From assembly GCA_965204465.1 (NCBI GenBank), contig CBDBES010000002.1:310001-374000 (forward strand): a stretch of DNA of 64,000 nucleotides, in the 5' to 3' direction. Shown here piece after piece: positions 16,483 through 25,256 of this stretch (position 1 is the first letter of the stretch; each line of letters starts with the position of its first letter). This DNA is from CBDBES01 sp965204465. Lineage in GTDB: Bacteria > Spirochaetota > Leptospiria > Turneriellales > CBDBES01. A model generated the notes under the pieces. That model was not told the origin of the DNA. It ran no database searches and saw nothing but the letters and a program-made list of their open reading frames with translations. The position numbers and the translations under genes were made by a program.

Positions 16483-17070
16483 CTACGGCATTACTACAGA
16501 CTTGTAGAGAGTATCAGTTCTATCCCCCACCATATAGAGAGTACTACCTATGGCGGCCAGGCCTCCGGGTAATCTTTCACCAACGCCAAATTGGTTAGCA
16601 CTTCCTACCCTTGTGGCTACGCCTGTAGTGGTATCCAGAGTGTAGAGAGCATCTTTGCTATCCCCTCCTACCATATAGAGAATGCTGCCTATGGCGACCA
16701 GGCCTTCGGGGAATCTTTGACTAACACCAAAGTCGGTAGCACTTCCTACCCTTGTCACTGCGCCTGTGGTGGTATCCAAAGTGTAGAGAGCATCATTTCT
16801 ATCGCCCACCATATAGAGAGTACTGCCTATGGCGGCCAGGCCTTTGGGAGAGAATTCACGAATGCCACCGAAGTTACCAACATTAATAAATTCATCAGAG
16901 ATATAGGGTATTGACATACCACCATTGCCATTATCACTCTCATTGCCTTTATCATTACCATCACCACAGGAGAGAGTTAAACCGATTATTGCTATGGTGA
17001 CCATCATGAGGGCTTTAATGTTCCCCCTTTTGCGTCTCATAATTTCTATTATTACATTGATCATTTTCAT
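16483..17070 (-). CDS. Repeat lipoprotein, probably 3'-truncated
   Basis: Lipoprotein signal IKALMMVTIAIIGLTLSC, then a short Asp/Asn/Gly-rich linker. Nearly identical tandem units of 46-47 residues follow, of the pattern GLAAIGSTLYMVGDRNDALY then TLDTTTGAVTRVGSATDFGV. Two full units are present; the third breaks off after DRTDTLYK and ends SVVMP. Such units look like beta-propeller blades (LVIVD/kelch-like), and a full propeller would need more of them, so the gene looks cut short. A remnant of the dispersed palindrome lies about 30 bases beyond the stop. The start is uncertain: ATG at 17070 was chosen, others are at 17106 and 17040. Function unknown. Confidence 0.7.
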   Translation of the reverse strand: MKMINVIIEIMRRKRGNIKALMMVTIAIIGLTLSCGDGNDKGNESDNGNGGMSIPYISDEFINVGNFGGIREFSPKGLAAIGSTLYMVGDRNDALYTLDTTTGAVTRVGSATDFGVSQRFPEGLVAIGSILYMVGGDSKDALYTLDTTTGVATRVGSANQFGVGERLPGGLAAIGSTLYMVGDRTDTLYKSVVMP

Positions 17071-17239
17071 TTTCCTATTAAACTCCATGATTAATTGGAA
17101 TATCATTCTACTTTATAGATATGATCATTCATTATTGTTAGTATTTTAGATATGGAAGAAAAAGTCAAGTCTTTTTTCGGATAAGCTCACACCTATACCC
17201 GAATCAAAACTAGCGGAAGCGGTTTCGATGAGGATATAC

Positions 17240-17360
17240 TAAGTTTCACGAACGGAAACTTGCAAAACATGGATGTTTTGCAAGGCTGGAATCTGGGTTA
17301 CAGGATGTAACCCGTTCAGCCTAATTTCCATGAAAAACATGGATGTTTTGCAACGGATGA
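17240..17360. repeat. Dispersed palindromic mosaic repeat, copy D (reverse orientation)
   Basis: TGCAAAACAT/ATGTTTTGCA at 17261-17282. Then GGCTG (17284-17288) pairs with CAGCC (17317-17321), enclosing GGGTTACA/TGTAACCC (17295-17302, 17306-17313). A further partial arm AAAACATGGATGTTTTGC ends at 17352. This is the mirror orientation of copies B and G. The remainder of the 17107-17557 gap shows no gene and presumably carries the promoter of the next one. Confidence 0.75.
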
Positions 17361-17557
17361 GTCTTTTGAAAAACTCTTTATAACATAATACACATATTGA
17401 ATATGTCCCATCTTTTAACTTTTATAGAGATTATATTATGGTTCACTATATGCACGCGGATATGGATCCGTTTCAAATGGTAAATTTAAATTTTGGAGAG
17501 TTTTTTCCATAAGATCATCAATTTTATTTAGAATATATCTGGTATGTATAAAATTAA

Positions 17558-19468
17558 ATGAACAGAAATTTTCTACTCGATCAATTTTGGCAAAATATAA
17601 ATTTCTTTTCCGAGCATGAAAATATGATCGGGTATGATCTGGAAATAGAAAAACATTTCAAAAATATTCCTGACATTTGGATCAATAATGCTATCAAAAT
17701 AGCAGAAAAAAAAGATCATGCATTCCAAAAAAATAGAATATATTATCATTCTTCTATAGATCCTCTAAAAGAAGTGAATCGGTATTTAAACTACATATTT
17801 TCTCAAAATAAATCTCATTTGATCATGGTAGGGGCCGGATTAGGCTATTTAATAGATCATTCCATCATAAATAAAAATATAGAATCTGTTTTATTGATTG
17901 AACCAGACGCTGAAATTTTATTCTATTTATTGTCTACAAAGAAATGGTCTGAAATTCCAAACATAGATAAATTTTTTATTTATTTCCCTTTGCAACCAAA
18001 AATTGATGACTTGGAAAAGATATTATCACTTCTAAGAGGAAAATCTATTTCGTCCATTGCAATCTATGTTCATCGTCCTTCAGCAAAGGCCTTTCCTGAA
18101 CTATATCTTCCTTTAAAGATAAAATTAGAGAGAATCTTAGAAAAAAGGAAGATCAACCAAGCTACCTTAATAAAATTTCAAACTCTATGGAATAAAAATA
18201 TACTCTTGAATATTAGAGAAGTTCTTTCAGGATCAAAATTAAAAAAATTGATAGGAATTGCTAAAAAAGAAAAAATTGTGATCGCGGGGGCAGGCCCTTC
18301 TCTTTTTTTTCATATAAAGTATCTTAAAAAATATAGAGATCAATTTATACTTTTATGTGTGGATACAGCCTATCTGCCTCTTATTAGAAATGACATAGTA
18401 CCTGACCTGGTTTTATGTTCAGATCCTCAATGGGTTAATCATCATTTTATATTTCATTCCAGAGTTAAGGATTCATTATGGGCACTTGATCCCGCTGTAT
18501 GCCATGTAATACCGCATTGGTTATCTAAAAATAAAGCAAAAATTATCTGGTGGAATAATCCGTTTTCATTAGATTCTTTGATTAGAAAATTTACCGGTTC
18601 AAGAGGGGATATTGAACATGGGGGATCTGTAAGTACCAATGCTTTTGACCTGGCTTTAAAAATGGGAGCTTCTGAAATCATCTTAGTAGGCCAGGATCTA
18701 TGTTTTTCTAAAAAGATGGCCCATACAAAAGGGGCTGCATTGGAAGAACTTATTTATAACTCTATGAATCGTTTTCAAACTATGGAATGCCATAATTTTA
18801 ATCAACTTAACGCTCTTCCTAAAATATATATCAAAACGACATCCAGCAAAGAGAACTCCTTACAAAAAAGATCAGAAACAACAAATAAAGAAGATACCTT
18901 TACAAATGCTAAATTAAAGGTATTCATAGAGTGGTTTGAGAATAAAGCATCTAAAATTAGATCTGAGATGCCCCATCTAAAACTTATTTCTTCAGATAAA
19001 GAGGGTGTTGCCCTGAATTTTTTTGAATATAAAGTATTGGAAGAAGCTCTAAAAAGCGAAAAGAAAGCCATTAAATTGTCTCCCCTTATTTTTAAAGAAG
19101 ACAAATCGGAACAAGCAAAACTAAACAAAAGTGTCATCCAAAAGCTAAATAAGTTATATTTAGAAATTAATAAACTTCTTAAAATTTATCAGGAAAATTG
19201 TCAATTAACAGAGACAAAAGAATTGTTTTCTGCTCCTTCAAATCTAAAACGCTTGAATATAAATGATGAAAATATTCTAAGATATAAAGAAGCCAATCAA
19301 ATACTTTCTTTAAATGCTCAGGATGCGATTTTAGATATCATTGAAAACAGAACTCAAGATAAAGAATATATAAAGGAAGATATTTTCATTAAATCTTATA
19401 AGCTCTATTACAAAATGTACCAATCTGCCCAATACACAGCCTATTTATTTCACAAGATCAATTCATAA
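17558..19468 (+). CDS. DUF115 / 6-hydroxymethylpterin diphosphokinase MptE-like protein (Maf-type)
   Basis: 636-residue protein whose central part, IVIAGAGPSLFFHIKYLKKY...VPDLVLCSDPQWVNHHF...GGSVSTNAFDLALKMGASEIILVGQDLCF, is the DUF115/MAF_flag10 domain. Relatives are annotated as motility accessory factors (glycosyltransferase-like, modifying flagellin with nonulosonic acids) or as MptE-like kinases. The N-terminal 230 residues include HLIMVGAGLGYLIDHSI and VLLIEPDAEILFYLL, a Rossmann-like part common in these proteins. The C-terminus (from about 480) is charged and helical. No flagellar genes are in the window, so the substrate is open. A cyclic-nucleotide-binding gene follows after about 55 bases. 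Confidence 0.8.
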   Translation: MNRNFLLDQFWQNINFFSEHENMIGYDLEIEKHFKNIPDIWINNAIKIAEKKDHAFQKNRIYYHSSIDPLKEVNRYLNYIFSQNKSHLIMVGAGLGYLIDHSIINKNIESVLLIEPDAEILFYLLSTKKWSEIPNIDKFFIYFPLQPKIDDLEKILSLLRGKSISSIAIYVHRPSAKAFPELYLPLKIKLERILEKRKINQATLIKFQTLWNKNILLNIREVLSGSKLKKLIGIAKKEKIVIAGAGPSLFFHIKYLKKYRDQFILLCVDTAYLPLIRNDIVPDLVLCSDPQWVNHHFIFHSRVKDSLWALDPAVCHVIPHWLSKNKAKIIWWNNPFSLDSLIRKFTGSRGDIEHGGSVSTNAFDLALKMGASEIILVGQDLCFSKKMAHTKGAALEELIYNSMNRFQTMECHNFNQLNALPKIYIKTTSSKENSLQKRSETTNKEDTFTNAKLKVFIEWFENKASKIRSEMPHLKLISSDKEGVALNFFEYKVLEEALKSEKKAIKLSPLIFKEDKSEQAKLNKSVIQKLNKLYLEINKLLKIYQENCQLTETKELFSAPSNLKRLNINDENILRYKEANQILSLNAQDAILDIIENRTQDKEYIKEDIFIKSYKLYYKMYQSAQYTAYLFHKINS

Positions 19469-19523
19469 TTATACCTTATCCTTTCAATTTAATATATAAA
19501 AAATCCGATATCTAAATAGAGAT

Positions 19524-20399
19524 GTGCAATTAAAATCTTATATCCGGAAAGGAATTTTAGATGAAGCTCTAAAATATGAGGAGTTGATCAATTTTGATGG
19601 CTCCAGGCCAAAGAAAATTTTATTGATATTAGAAGGAAAAGGGCGCAGAAAGATTTCTCTTACAGAGAGACGTTTTCTGTATGAAACTTATTTCCCCATG
19701 ACATTTATAGGGCTGGAAGATCTTTTATTAGACAAATCCAGAAAAGGAGGATCTGGTGTTTTTCCTGGGACGCATTATGTTCTATGGGATGCAGATGATC
19801 TATTAAATACTTTTCAATCCGTGCCTGAATTGACGAGAAAGGCGATTTATTCTTTAAGTAAACGTATCCGTATCTATAACGAACGATCTAAAAAAACAGA
19901 TATAAAACTTAAATCGTATAATCTAAAAAACGAAAAGGAATTATTTTCTGATACCAATTTGAAAAAAACTCTTTATCAATTGACTTTTTCTGATGAAGAA
20001 GAATTTCCATCGGAGATAATAGAAAAATTTGTAAGACCTTTTAAGAAAGGAGAGTATCTTTTTAAAGAAGGGGATAAAACAAAAGAAATTTATATTATTC
20101 TTTCAGGGGATGCTATCGTATTAAAAAAGGATAAAAATAATGCTGCGAAACAAATTAATACTCTTAGCACAGGAGATTTTATAGGAGAGATGTCCTTATT
20201 CGATGGATTACCCCGTTCTGCGGACGTTATAGCGGATTCAGATATGCTCACTCTTTTATTTGATCCAGATAATTTTTATTTTATTTTTCAATTACACCCG
20301 AAATGGGGGATGAGAATACTACATACATTAGCAGAAAGGGTGGAGCACAGAAGGAGAGAATTCGAAACTCTCCCAATAAATTCTCTTTATTATCAGTAA
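19524..20399 (+). CDS. Cyclic nucleotide-binding domain protein (no DNA-binding domain)
   Basis: 291 residues starting at a GTG (19524). Residues 1-150 are of unrecognised, basic and probably helical/mixed character (KILLILEGKGRRKISLTERRFLYETYFPMTF). From about 165 to 275 there is a cNMP-binding beta-roll: FKKGEYLFKEGDKTKEIYIILSGDAIVLKK, then the phosphate-binding cassette FIGEMSLFDGLPRSADVIAD, with the Glu, the Arg and surrounding residues that hold a cyclic nucleotide. No helix-turn-helix follows, so it probably acts as a sensor through its N-terminal part. Probably co-transcribed with the DUF115 gene. Confidence 0.8.
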   Translation: MQLKSYIRKGILDEALKYEELINFDGSRPKKILLILEGKGRRKISLTERRFLYETYFPMTFIGLEDLLLDKSRKGGSGVFPGTHYVLWDADDLLNTFQSVPELTRKAIYSLSKRIRIYNERSKKTDIKLKSYNLKNEKELFSDTNLKKTLYQLTFSDEEEFPSEIIEKFVRPFKKGEYLFKEGDKTKEIYIILSGDAIVLKKDKNNAAKQINTLSTGDFIGEMSLFDGLPRSADVIADSDMLTLLFDPDNFYFIFQLHPKWGMRILHTLAERVEHRRREFETLPINSLYYQ

Positions 20400-20443
20400 A
20401 AAAATCACTCCCCTGATATTGAATGATTCATTTCTAATGCAAT

Positions 20444-20469
20444 AAAAGTCTTGCTAAACAAGATTTATA
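20444..20469. terminator. Possible weak terminator between convergent genes
   Basis: A short stem TCTTG/CAAGA around CTAAA lies between the 3' ends of the cNMP-binding gene and ahcY, with A-rich and T-rich flanks. The stem is short, so the call is tentative. Confidence 0.3.
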
Positions 20470-20480
20470 AAAGAAAGAAG

Positions 20481-21917
20481 CTAGTATCTGTAATAATCTG
20501 GTTTGAAGGGGCCATTCATTGCCACACCAATATAATCAGATTGTTCTTTAGTTAAATTAGTGAGTTCTACACCCAATTGAGGAAGATGAAGTCTAGCCAC
20601 TTCTTCATCTAATTGCCTTGGCAAGTGATAAATACTTATTTTTAGATCATTCTGCCATAAATATATTTGGGCCAACACTTGATTCGTAAATGAATTACTC
20701 ATCACAAAAGAAGGATGTCCTGTAGCGCATCCCAAATTTACCAGTCTACCTTCCGCCAGAATCAAAACAGAATGTCCGTCTGGGAATATGTATTTATCCA
20801 CCTGCGGCTTTATATTGATTTTTTCTATCTGCTTTTGATCATTCAAAGCATGTACTTGTATTTCATTATCAAAATGACCAATATTACATACAATGGCTTG
20901 ATCTTTCATTCTAGAGAGATGTTCATAGGTGATCACATCTTTATTACCGGTGGCCGTAATATAAATATCTACCTTGTCAAGTACCTTTTCGAGGGAAGTA
21001 ACCTCAAATCCTTCCATGGCGGCTTGTAGAGCACAAATAGGATCAATTTCGGATATGATCACTCTTGCCCCTAAATTGCGCATTGATTGGGCGCATCCTT
21101 TTCCTACATCTCCATAACCACATACCATTACTATTTTGCCCGCCACCATTACATCTGTTGCTCTTTTGATCCCATCTGCCAGAGATTCACGACATCCATA
21201 AAGATTATCAAATTTAGACTTCGTCACAGAGTCATTTACATTTACCACCGGAAAGAGCAATTTATTTTGCTTCAACATTTGATGAAGGCGATTAATACCA
21301 GTTGTGGTTTCTTCTGAAATTCCTTTAAGTTTTTTACTTATCGTGTTCCATTTATTTGGATCCTCATGCAATGTTTTTTTCAATAGCTCATTTACAATTG
21401 GAATTTCTTTATTTCCTGAAGAAGCCTCTTCGCTAGATATTGGTTCATCTAATATACTATGATCTTTTTCTGCCTCCATTCCTCTATGTAACAAAAAAGT
21501 AGCATCCCCACCATCATCTATGATGAGATTCGGACCAGAATGATCTGGCCATGTAAGAGCTTGATCTGTAGCCCACCAATATTCTTCCAATGTTTCTCCT
21601 TTCCAGGCAAATACAGGTATGCCCGCCTTTGCAATTGCAGCCGCTGCATGATCTTGGGTAGAAAAAATATTGCAAGAAGCCCATCTCACTTCTGCTCCCA
21701 GATGAACCAAGGTCTCTATTAAAACAGCTGATTGAATCGTCATATGCAAAGAGCCTGTTATTTTTGTTCCTAGCAGTGGTTTTGAGGATGAATATTTTTC
21801 TCTCAAGGACATTAACCCCGGCATTTCTTTTTCCGCGATTTCTATTTCACGTCGGCCAAAATCCGCCAATTGAATATCGGCTACTTTATAATCTTGAACA
21901 TAGGTAGTATTTGACAT
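20481..21917 (-). CDS. ahcY: Adenosylhomocysteinase
   Basis: NAD-dependent enzyme that splits S-adenosylhomocysteine into adenosine and homocysteine in the activated methyl cycle, relieving product inhibition of methyltransferases. All family blocks are present: GTKITGSLHMTIQSAVLIETL, NIFSTQDHAAAAIAKAGIPVFAWKGE, DDGGDATFLLHRG, and the NAD-binding loop VCGYGDVGKGCAQSMRNLGARVIISEIDP. GHFDNEI, GRLVNLGCATGHPSFVMSNSFTNQ and the C-terminal GPFKPDYYRY are also present; the last is the tail that closes the cofactor site in the tetramer. 478 residues, with the roughly 40-residue bacterial/plant insertion. It stands alone, convergent with the cNMP-binding gene. Confidence 0.96.
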   Translation of the reverse strand: MSNTTYVQDYKVADIQLADFGRREIEIAEKEMPGLMSLREKYSSSKPLLGTKITGSLHMTIQSAVLIETLVHLGAEVRWASCNIFSTQDHAAAAIAKAGIPVFAWKGETLEEYWWATDQALTWPDHSGPNLIIDDGGDATFLLHRGMEAEKDHSILDEPISSEEASSGNKEIPIVNELLKKTLHEDPNKWNTISKKLKGISEETTTGINRLHQMLKQNKLLFPVVNVNDSVTKSKFDNLYGCRESLADGIKRATDVMVAGKIVMVCGYGDVGKGCAQSMRNLGARVIISEIDPICALQAAMEGFEVTSLEKVLDKVDIYITATGNKDVITYEHLSRMKDQAIVCNIGHFDNEIQVHALNDQKQIEKINIKPQVDKYIFPDGHSVLILAEGRLVNLGCATGHPSFVMSNSFTNQVLAQIYLWQNDLKISIYHLPRQLDEEVARLHLPQLGVELTNLTKEQSDYIGVAMNGPFKPDYYRY

Positions 21918-22114
21918 ATTGAACTAATTAATTACATAAGATAGAGTGTAAACTTCTTTTTTAGGAATCTCCGGAAAAAGTATCGAGCCTGTGAGCCTGT
22001 GCCTCAACACAGAAGAATAATTTACTACATTGTAATCTATATCGTATTTTTTGTTCCCGAAGGTTTTTTGATATTTTTTCTCGAAAATACGAAATAATTT
22101 CCTAATTTCCTGAT

Positions 22115-22380
22115 CTATACAAGCTGTTCCCGTATCATTTTGCTAAAATTGAAGGCTATTGCAGCGATTTTTACCTCTATTCTAGCCTTCTGAATCCCTC
22201 TGAGCAATAGTTCCCTAAATCAGAAGCATTTGCCTTGATTTTAGTTCCATCTACAGAAAAGGATTCATGTCAATTGTATCTAAAAGCTTAACAAATGCAT
22301 AAATTTCGTGATTCTTATCAAGATTATCTCCCAGAGTACGGGAAAACATCATAAGTTGATCTCTATCGCTTTGTGCAAAT
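22115..22380 (-). pseudogene. Remnant of an IS1182-like transposase
   Basis: Reading the minus strand, pieces of a transposase appear in changing frames. They are SDRDQLMMFSRTLGDNLDKNHEIYAFVKLLDTIDMNP, then SVDGTKIKANASDLGNYCSEGF, then RGIQKARIEVKIAAIAFNFSKMIREQL before a stop. The first resembles the N-terminus, the second the motif around the first catalytic Asp, the third the C-terminus of IS1182/IS5-group transposases. The remnant therefore has large internal deletions and frameshifts and cannot be active. It is distinct from the element at 55906. Confidence 0.7.
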
Positions 22381-22439
22381 CTATTGTTCATGGGACATAA
22401 AAAATAAAAAACTCAAAAATGTAAGTGTTTTTAAGTTGG

Positions 22440-22590
22440 CGCACAGGCTCGGTATGTGTACAAAGTACAGCCTAACGGCATTGGTTTCTACATTTTTCTA
22501 TGGATGCAATTTCTCCCAGCCGCTTGTGCAGACGAAGTCTGTGAATTTCTATACAAAACATCCGTGTTTTGCACCCGTAGGGGTGAAATG
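22440..22590. repeat. Mosaic of dispersed repeat pieces, copy E
   Basis: 22455-22495 is a reversed relative of the solo IS-end at 12590-12630 (CCTAACGGCATTGGTT). A hairpin CAGAC-GAA-GTCTG occupies 22529-22541. The palindrome CAAAACA-TCCG-TGTTTTG lies at 22554-22571, a variant in which loop and stem differ from other copies but pairing is kept. The flank CACCCGTAGGGGTGAAATGG recurs at 50490 and 54040 in altered form. The rest of 21918-22663 shows no gene. Confidence 0.6.
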
Positions 22591-22663
22591 GGTAGCAAAT
22601 AGAATACCATTCCATTTTTTACTATACCCCTATTTTTAGTAAAAGTCTAATGTGACATAATTT

Positions 22664-22750
22664 CGGAGGAGGTAGGATTCGAACCCACGGTACCCGTGAA
22701 GGTACAACGGTTTTCAAGACCGCCGCTTTCGACCACTCAGCCACTCCTCC
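22664..22750 (-). tRNA. tRNA-Ser (anticodon UGA)
   Basis: The minus strand folds as an 87-nt class II tRNA. The acceptor stem GGAGGAG pairs with CTCCTCC, the D arm starts TGGCTGAGTGG, and the anticodon loop CTTGAAA carries anticodon TGA flanked by CGGT/ACCG-type pairing. A long variable arm, TACCTTCACGGGTA, and the T arm GTGGGTTCGAATCCTAC follow. The discriminator base is G, as expected for serine. CCA is not encoded. Confidence 0.95.
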
Positions 22751-22825
22751 TGGTATAAATTACTTATAGATAGAAGCAAAACTCATGTATAATAGTCGTC
22801 GTCAAGAATTTTAATCGTTCCATTT

Positions 22826-24058
22826 TCAATTTGCTGATTTTATTAATGATTGCGATATAGAGGTATCTCTTGTAGTGATCTTTTTAGCTAACTCCTCTAT
22901 CGTATCCAAGACCATCTTTTGTTTTGAGAGCACAAAGTTATGGCCATAAGAAAAGCGAACAACACTAAGCGCTTCCTCTCTAGTAAGGCCTAAAGAAAGT
23001 AAGCCCTCAGAAGGCGTACGGCTTCTGGAACGGCAAGATGTTCCTGTTGATACGATAATATTTTTCTGGTCCAAACCAATTAGAAAAAAATCAATGGGTA
23101 TATCATCTAGAATAACCATTGTAGTGCCCGCCAATCTTTTTTGCTCCCCGCAAATGATCTTAACGGATGAGTATTTTGTAATACGCTCTAAGAGTTTTTG
23201 TTCAAAATGAAGAGTAAGTTCTTTAAGTTGATCGTAATGATCACCTTCCATTGAGATTTTTTCTAAAACATTAGCAAAGGCTACTATGGAACTTAAATTA
23301 TGGCTACCCGGCCTGATACCACTCTCTTGATTACCGCCTGCAAAAGGCACATCCTCAAAAATATGATCCAAACCATCAGGTATGATAAGCAAACCAGTAC
23401 CAAAGCCTGCTCCAATTTTATGACCAGCAAAACTAAATAAAACAGAAGTTTTTTGGGAATAAGCAAATAGATCAAAATTAAGCGATTCTGTATTTTGCCC
23501 CTTTCTTAATTTAGATAATGCCTGGACTGAATCACATAATAGAAAAACCTCTTTATAATCCTGTAATATTTTTAGAACATTCTGAATAGGTTGAATGAGC
23601 CCCGTTTCATTGTGGACTAATAAGATCACTAAAAAAGTTACTTTTTTTTCATCTAAAAGATATTTCAAATGAGCAATATCAATCTCTCCATTTGGAGTAA
23701 GTTTTAATCGATGCAGATCTGCTTGGGGAAGTCTTTTAAGAGTTTCCGTAACCGATGGATGTTCCAGAGGTGAAAATGCAATCTGGACTCTTTCTTTATT
23801 TTTACTATGCATAAATCGATAAGCAGACCAAATGGCAATACCATTCGCTTCTGTGGCGGATGAAGTAAACACCACTTGAGAATTTTTTACATTAAATATA
23901 GAAGAGACTCTTTCTCTACAATCTTCTATTATATAATCCGCCTTTTGGGAAAAGGAAGAAAGCCCAGATGTATTTCCAAAATTTTCCCAATAAGATTCCA
24001 TGGAAGATTGCAAAATATCCTGGTCAGGTGGATGAGTAGAATTGTAATCTAAGTAAAT
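22826..24058 (-). CDS. Cysteine desulfurase (IscS/NifS family)
   Basis: PLP enzyme that takes sulfur from cysteine for iron-sulfur clusters and thiolated tRNA. Motifs: SSATEANGIA, LLVHNETGLIQPI, LLCDSVQALSKL (PLP Asp), FSFAGHKIGAGFGTG (Schiff-base Lys) and STGTSCRSRSRTPSEGLL with the catalytic loop Cys. The conserved family N-terminus YLDYN is encoded upstream of any ATG, GTG or TTG: residues IYLDYNSTHPPDQDILQ precede the first TTG (24013). The first possible start after the in-frame stop is ATC (24061) or ATT (24058), about eight bases after AAAGGGG, and it directly follows the upstream gene's TAA. An ATT start is proposed, giving 410 residues. GHKI is followed by GAGFG instead of the common YGPKG. 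Confidence 0.85.
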   Translation of the reverse strand: MYLDYNSTHPPDQDILQSSMESYWENFGNTSGLSSFSQKADYIIEDCRERVSSIFNVKNSQVVFTSSATEANGIAIWSAYRFMHSKNKERVQIAFSPLEHPSVTETLKRLPQADLHRLKLTPNGEIDIAHLKYLLDEKKVTFLVILLVHNETGLIQPIQNVLKILQDYKEVFLLCDSVQALSKLRKGQNTESLNFDLFAYSQKTSVLFSFAGHKIGAGFGTGLLIIPDGLDHIFEDVPFAGGNQESGIRPGSHNLSSIVAFANVLEKISMEGDHYDQLKELTLHFEQKLLERITKYSSVKIICGEQKRLAGTTMVILDDIPIDFFLIGLDQKNIIVSTGTSCRSRSRTPSEGLLSLGLTREEALSVVRFSYGHNFVLSKQKMVLDTIEELAKKITTRDTSISQSLIKSAN

Positions 24059-24062
24059 GATT

Positions 24063-25256
24063 TTATTCCCCTTTAAATAATTGTATTACATATAATAAAC
24101 GCCTGGCTTCTCTTTCTGAAACGGAGTCTCTGTATATTTTTTGTTTTAGAGAACGTTGTATGATCTGCTTTGCTCTTAAAGAGGAACCGGATCTAAAAGC
24201 AATTTCGGCTAAGGCGTAAATATAATCAGAATTAAATAAAAGGTCTTTATGTTTCAGAGAGAATAATACTTTATAGATACGGCCGCATTCCATTTTTCCA
24301 GAAACTCTACACTTCAAAAGTAGATAGCGTATGTATTCTTTCAAAATATCCAAATCATTCGTTATCTTAAATGCATTGCCTGTTTCTTTGACTTTCCAAT
24401 CAATATCCGAAGTAACTTTCAAGGACCTGGTATAGAACACTTTTAAATATTTATGATATTGAACATTCTCGCGCAGAGCATTTTCTACATCGGTTAGTAA
24501 ATTTTCCCGATCAACCTCTGCTGATTTTCCATTAACTGAATGCGTATAGATCAGTTTTTCTATTTTATATTCAATATACTCAATAGCCTGGTACCATAGC
24601 GTCACTGCCCTCAGAGGTTCACAGGTGGATATCATGATATCCTCTCTAATAGACAATATTGGCCAGACATCTGGTTTTTTTTGCATGGCCAAATAGAATT
24701 GATTTTTATCTTTCTTTAGCAGCCACTTTTTAAGTTCGAAGGCATCTTTCTGGCTTATGTACTGTAATTTTTTAGAATATCTTTTTGGTTTATCTGAAAT
24801 AAATTTATCACTTTCCCATTTTTCAGAGATATTTTTTTCTACTCTTATTTCTTTACAAAATTTTCGGATTTCATGCAGAAATAAAAGAGTCTGTTCAAGT
24901 ACAGGAGCTTCTAAATGATTTTGCCAGGATGAACCTTGAAAAGACTTACTTGTAATATTGCTCTTCAAGAGTCTATTTGGCACCTCTAATTCATATGCTT
25001 CATAGGCCTTTTCTGCCAAGTGTTGCAAACCATCCATGTAATATTCAAAAGCCTTTCTAACATTCTCCGTAAAACCATATTGTCCCTCCTCCCAGGTATG
25101 CATATCATCATATAAAGGACCGGTGAAAGTTTTTTGAAAAGAATGATAAATGGTAAATCTATTAGCATAAAACCAGCTAAACAATAATAAAGAAAGGGAC
25201 AGTAAAAATGCAGCCCTTATATAAATATTCTTCCATAGATGTAGTATATATTTCAT
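24063..25256 (-). CDS. Membrane-anchored protein of unknown function
   Basis: 397 residues. A single N-terminal hydrophobic helix (AAFLLSLSLLLFSWFYANRF, about 14-33) is followed by a large, charged, mostly helical extracytoplasmic or cytoplasmic part with no motif I recognise. The last 70 residues (YIYALAEIAFRSGSSLRAKQIIQRSLKQKIYRDSVSEREARRLL) look like TPR-type helical hairpins. Its ATG overlaps the stop of trhO by four bases and its stop touches the cysteine desulfurase start, so the three are translationally coupled in one operon. No function is proposed. Confidence 0.75.
   Translation of the reverse strand: MKYILHLWKNIYIRAAFLLSLSLLLFSWFYANRFTIYHSFQKTFTGPLYDDMHTWEEGQYGFTENVRKAFEYYMDGLQHLAEKAYEAYELEVPNRLLKSNITSKSFQGSSWQNHLEAPVLEQTLLFLHEIRKFCKEIRVEKNISEKWESDKFISDKPKRYSKKLQYISQKDAFELKKWLLKKDKNQFYLAMQKKPDVWPILSIREDIMISTCEPLRAVTLWYQAIEYIEYKIEKLIYTHSVNGKSAEVDRENLLTDVENALRENVQYHKYLKVFYTRSLKVTSDIDWKVKETGNAFKITNDLDILKEYIRYLLLKCRVSGKMECGRIYKVLFSLKHKDLLFNSDYIYALAEIAFRSGSSLRAKQIIQRSLKQKIYRDSVSEREARRLLYVIQLFKGE

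Noticed and set aside
21918..22010. Possible SAM or SAH riboswitch upstream of ahcY
   Set aside because: No recognisable riboswitch core; the only structure is a fragment shared with repeat copy I.
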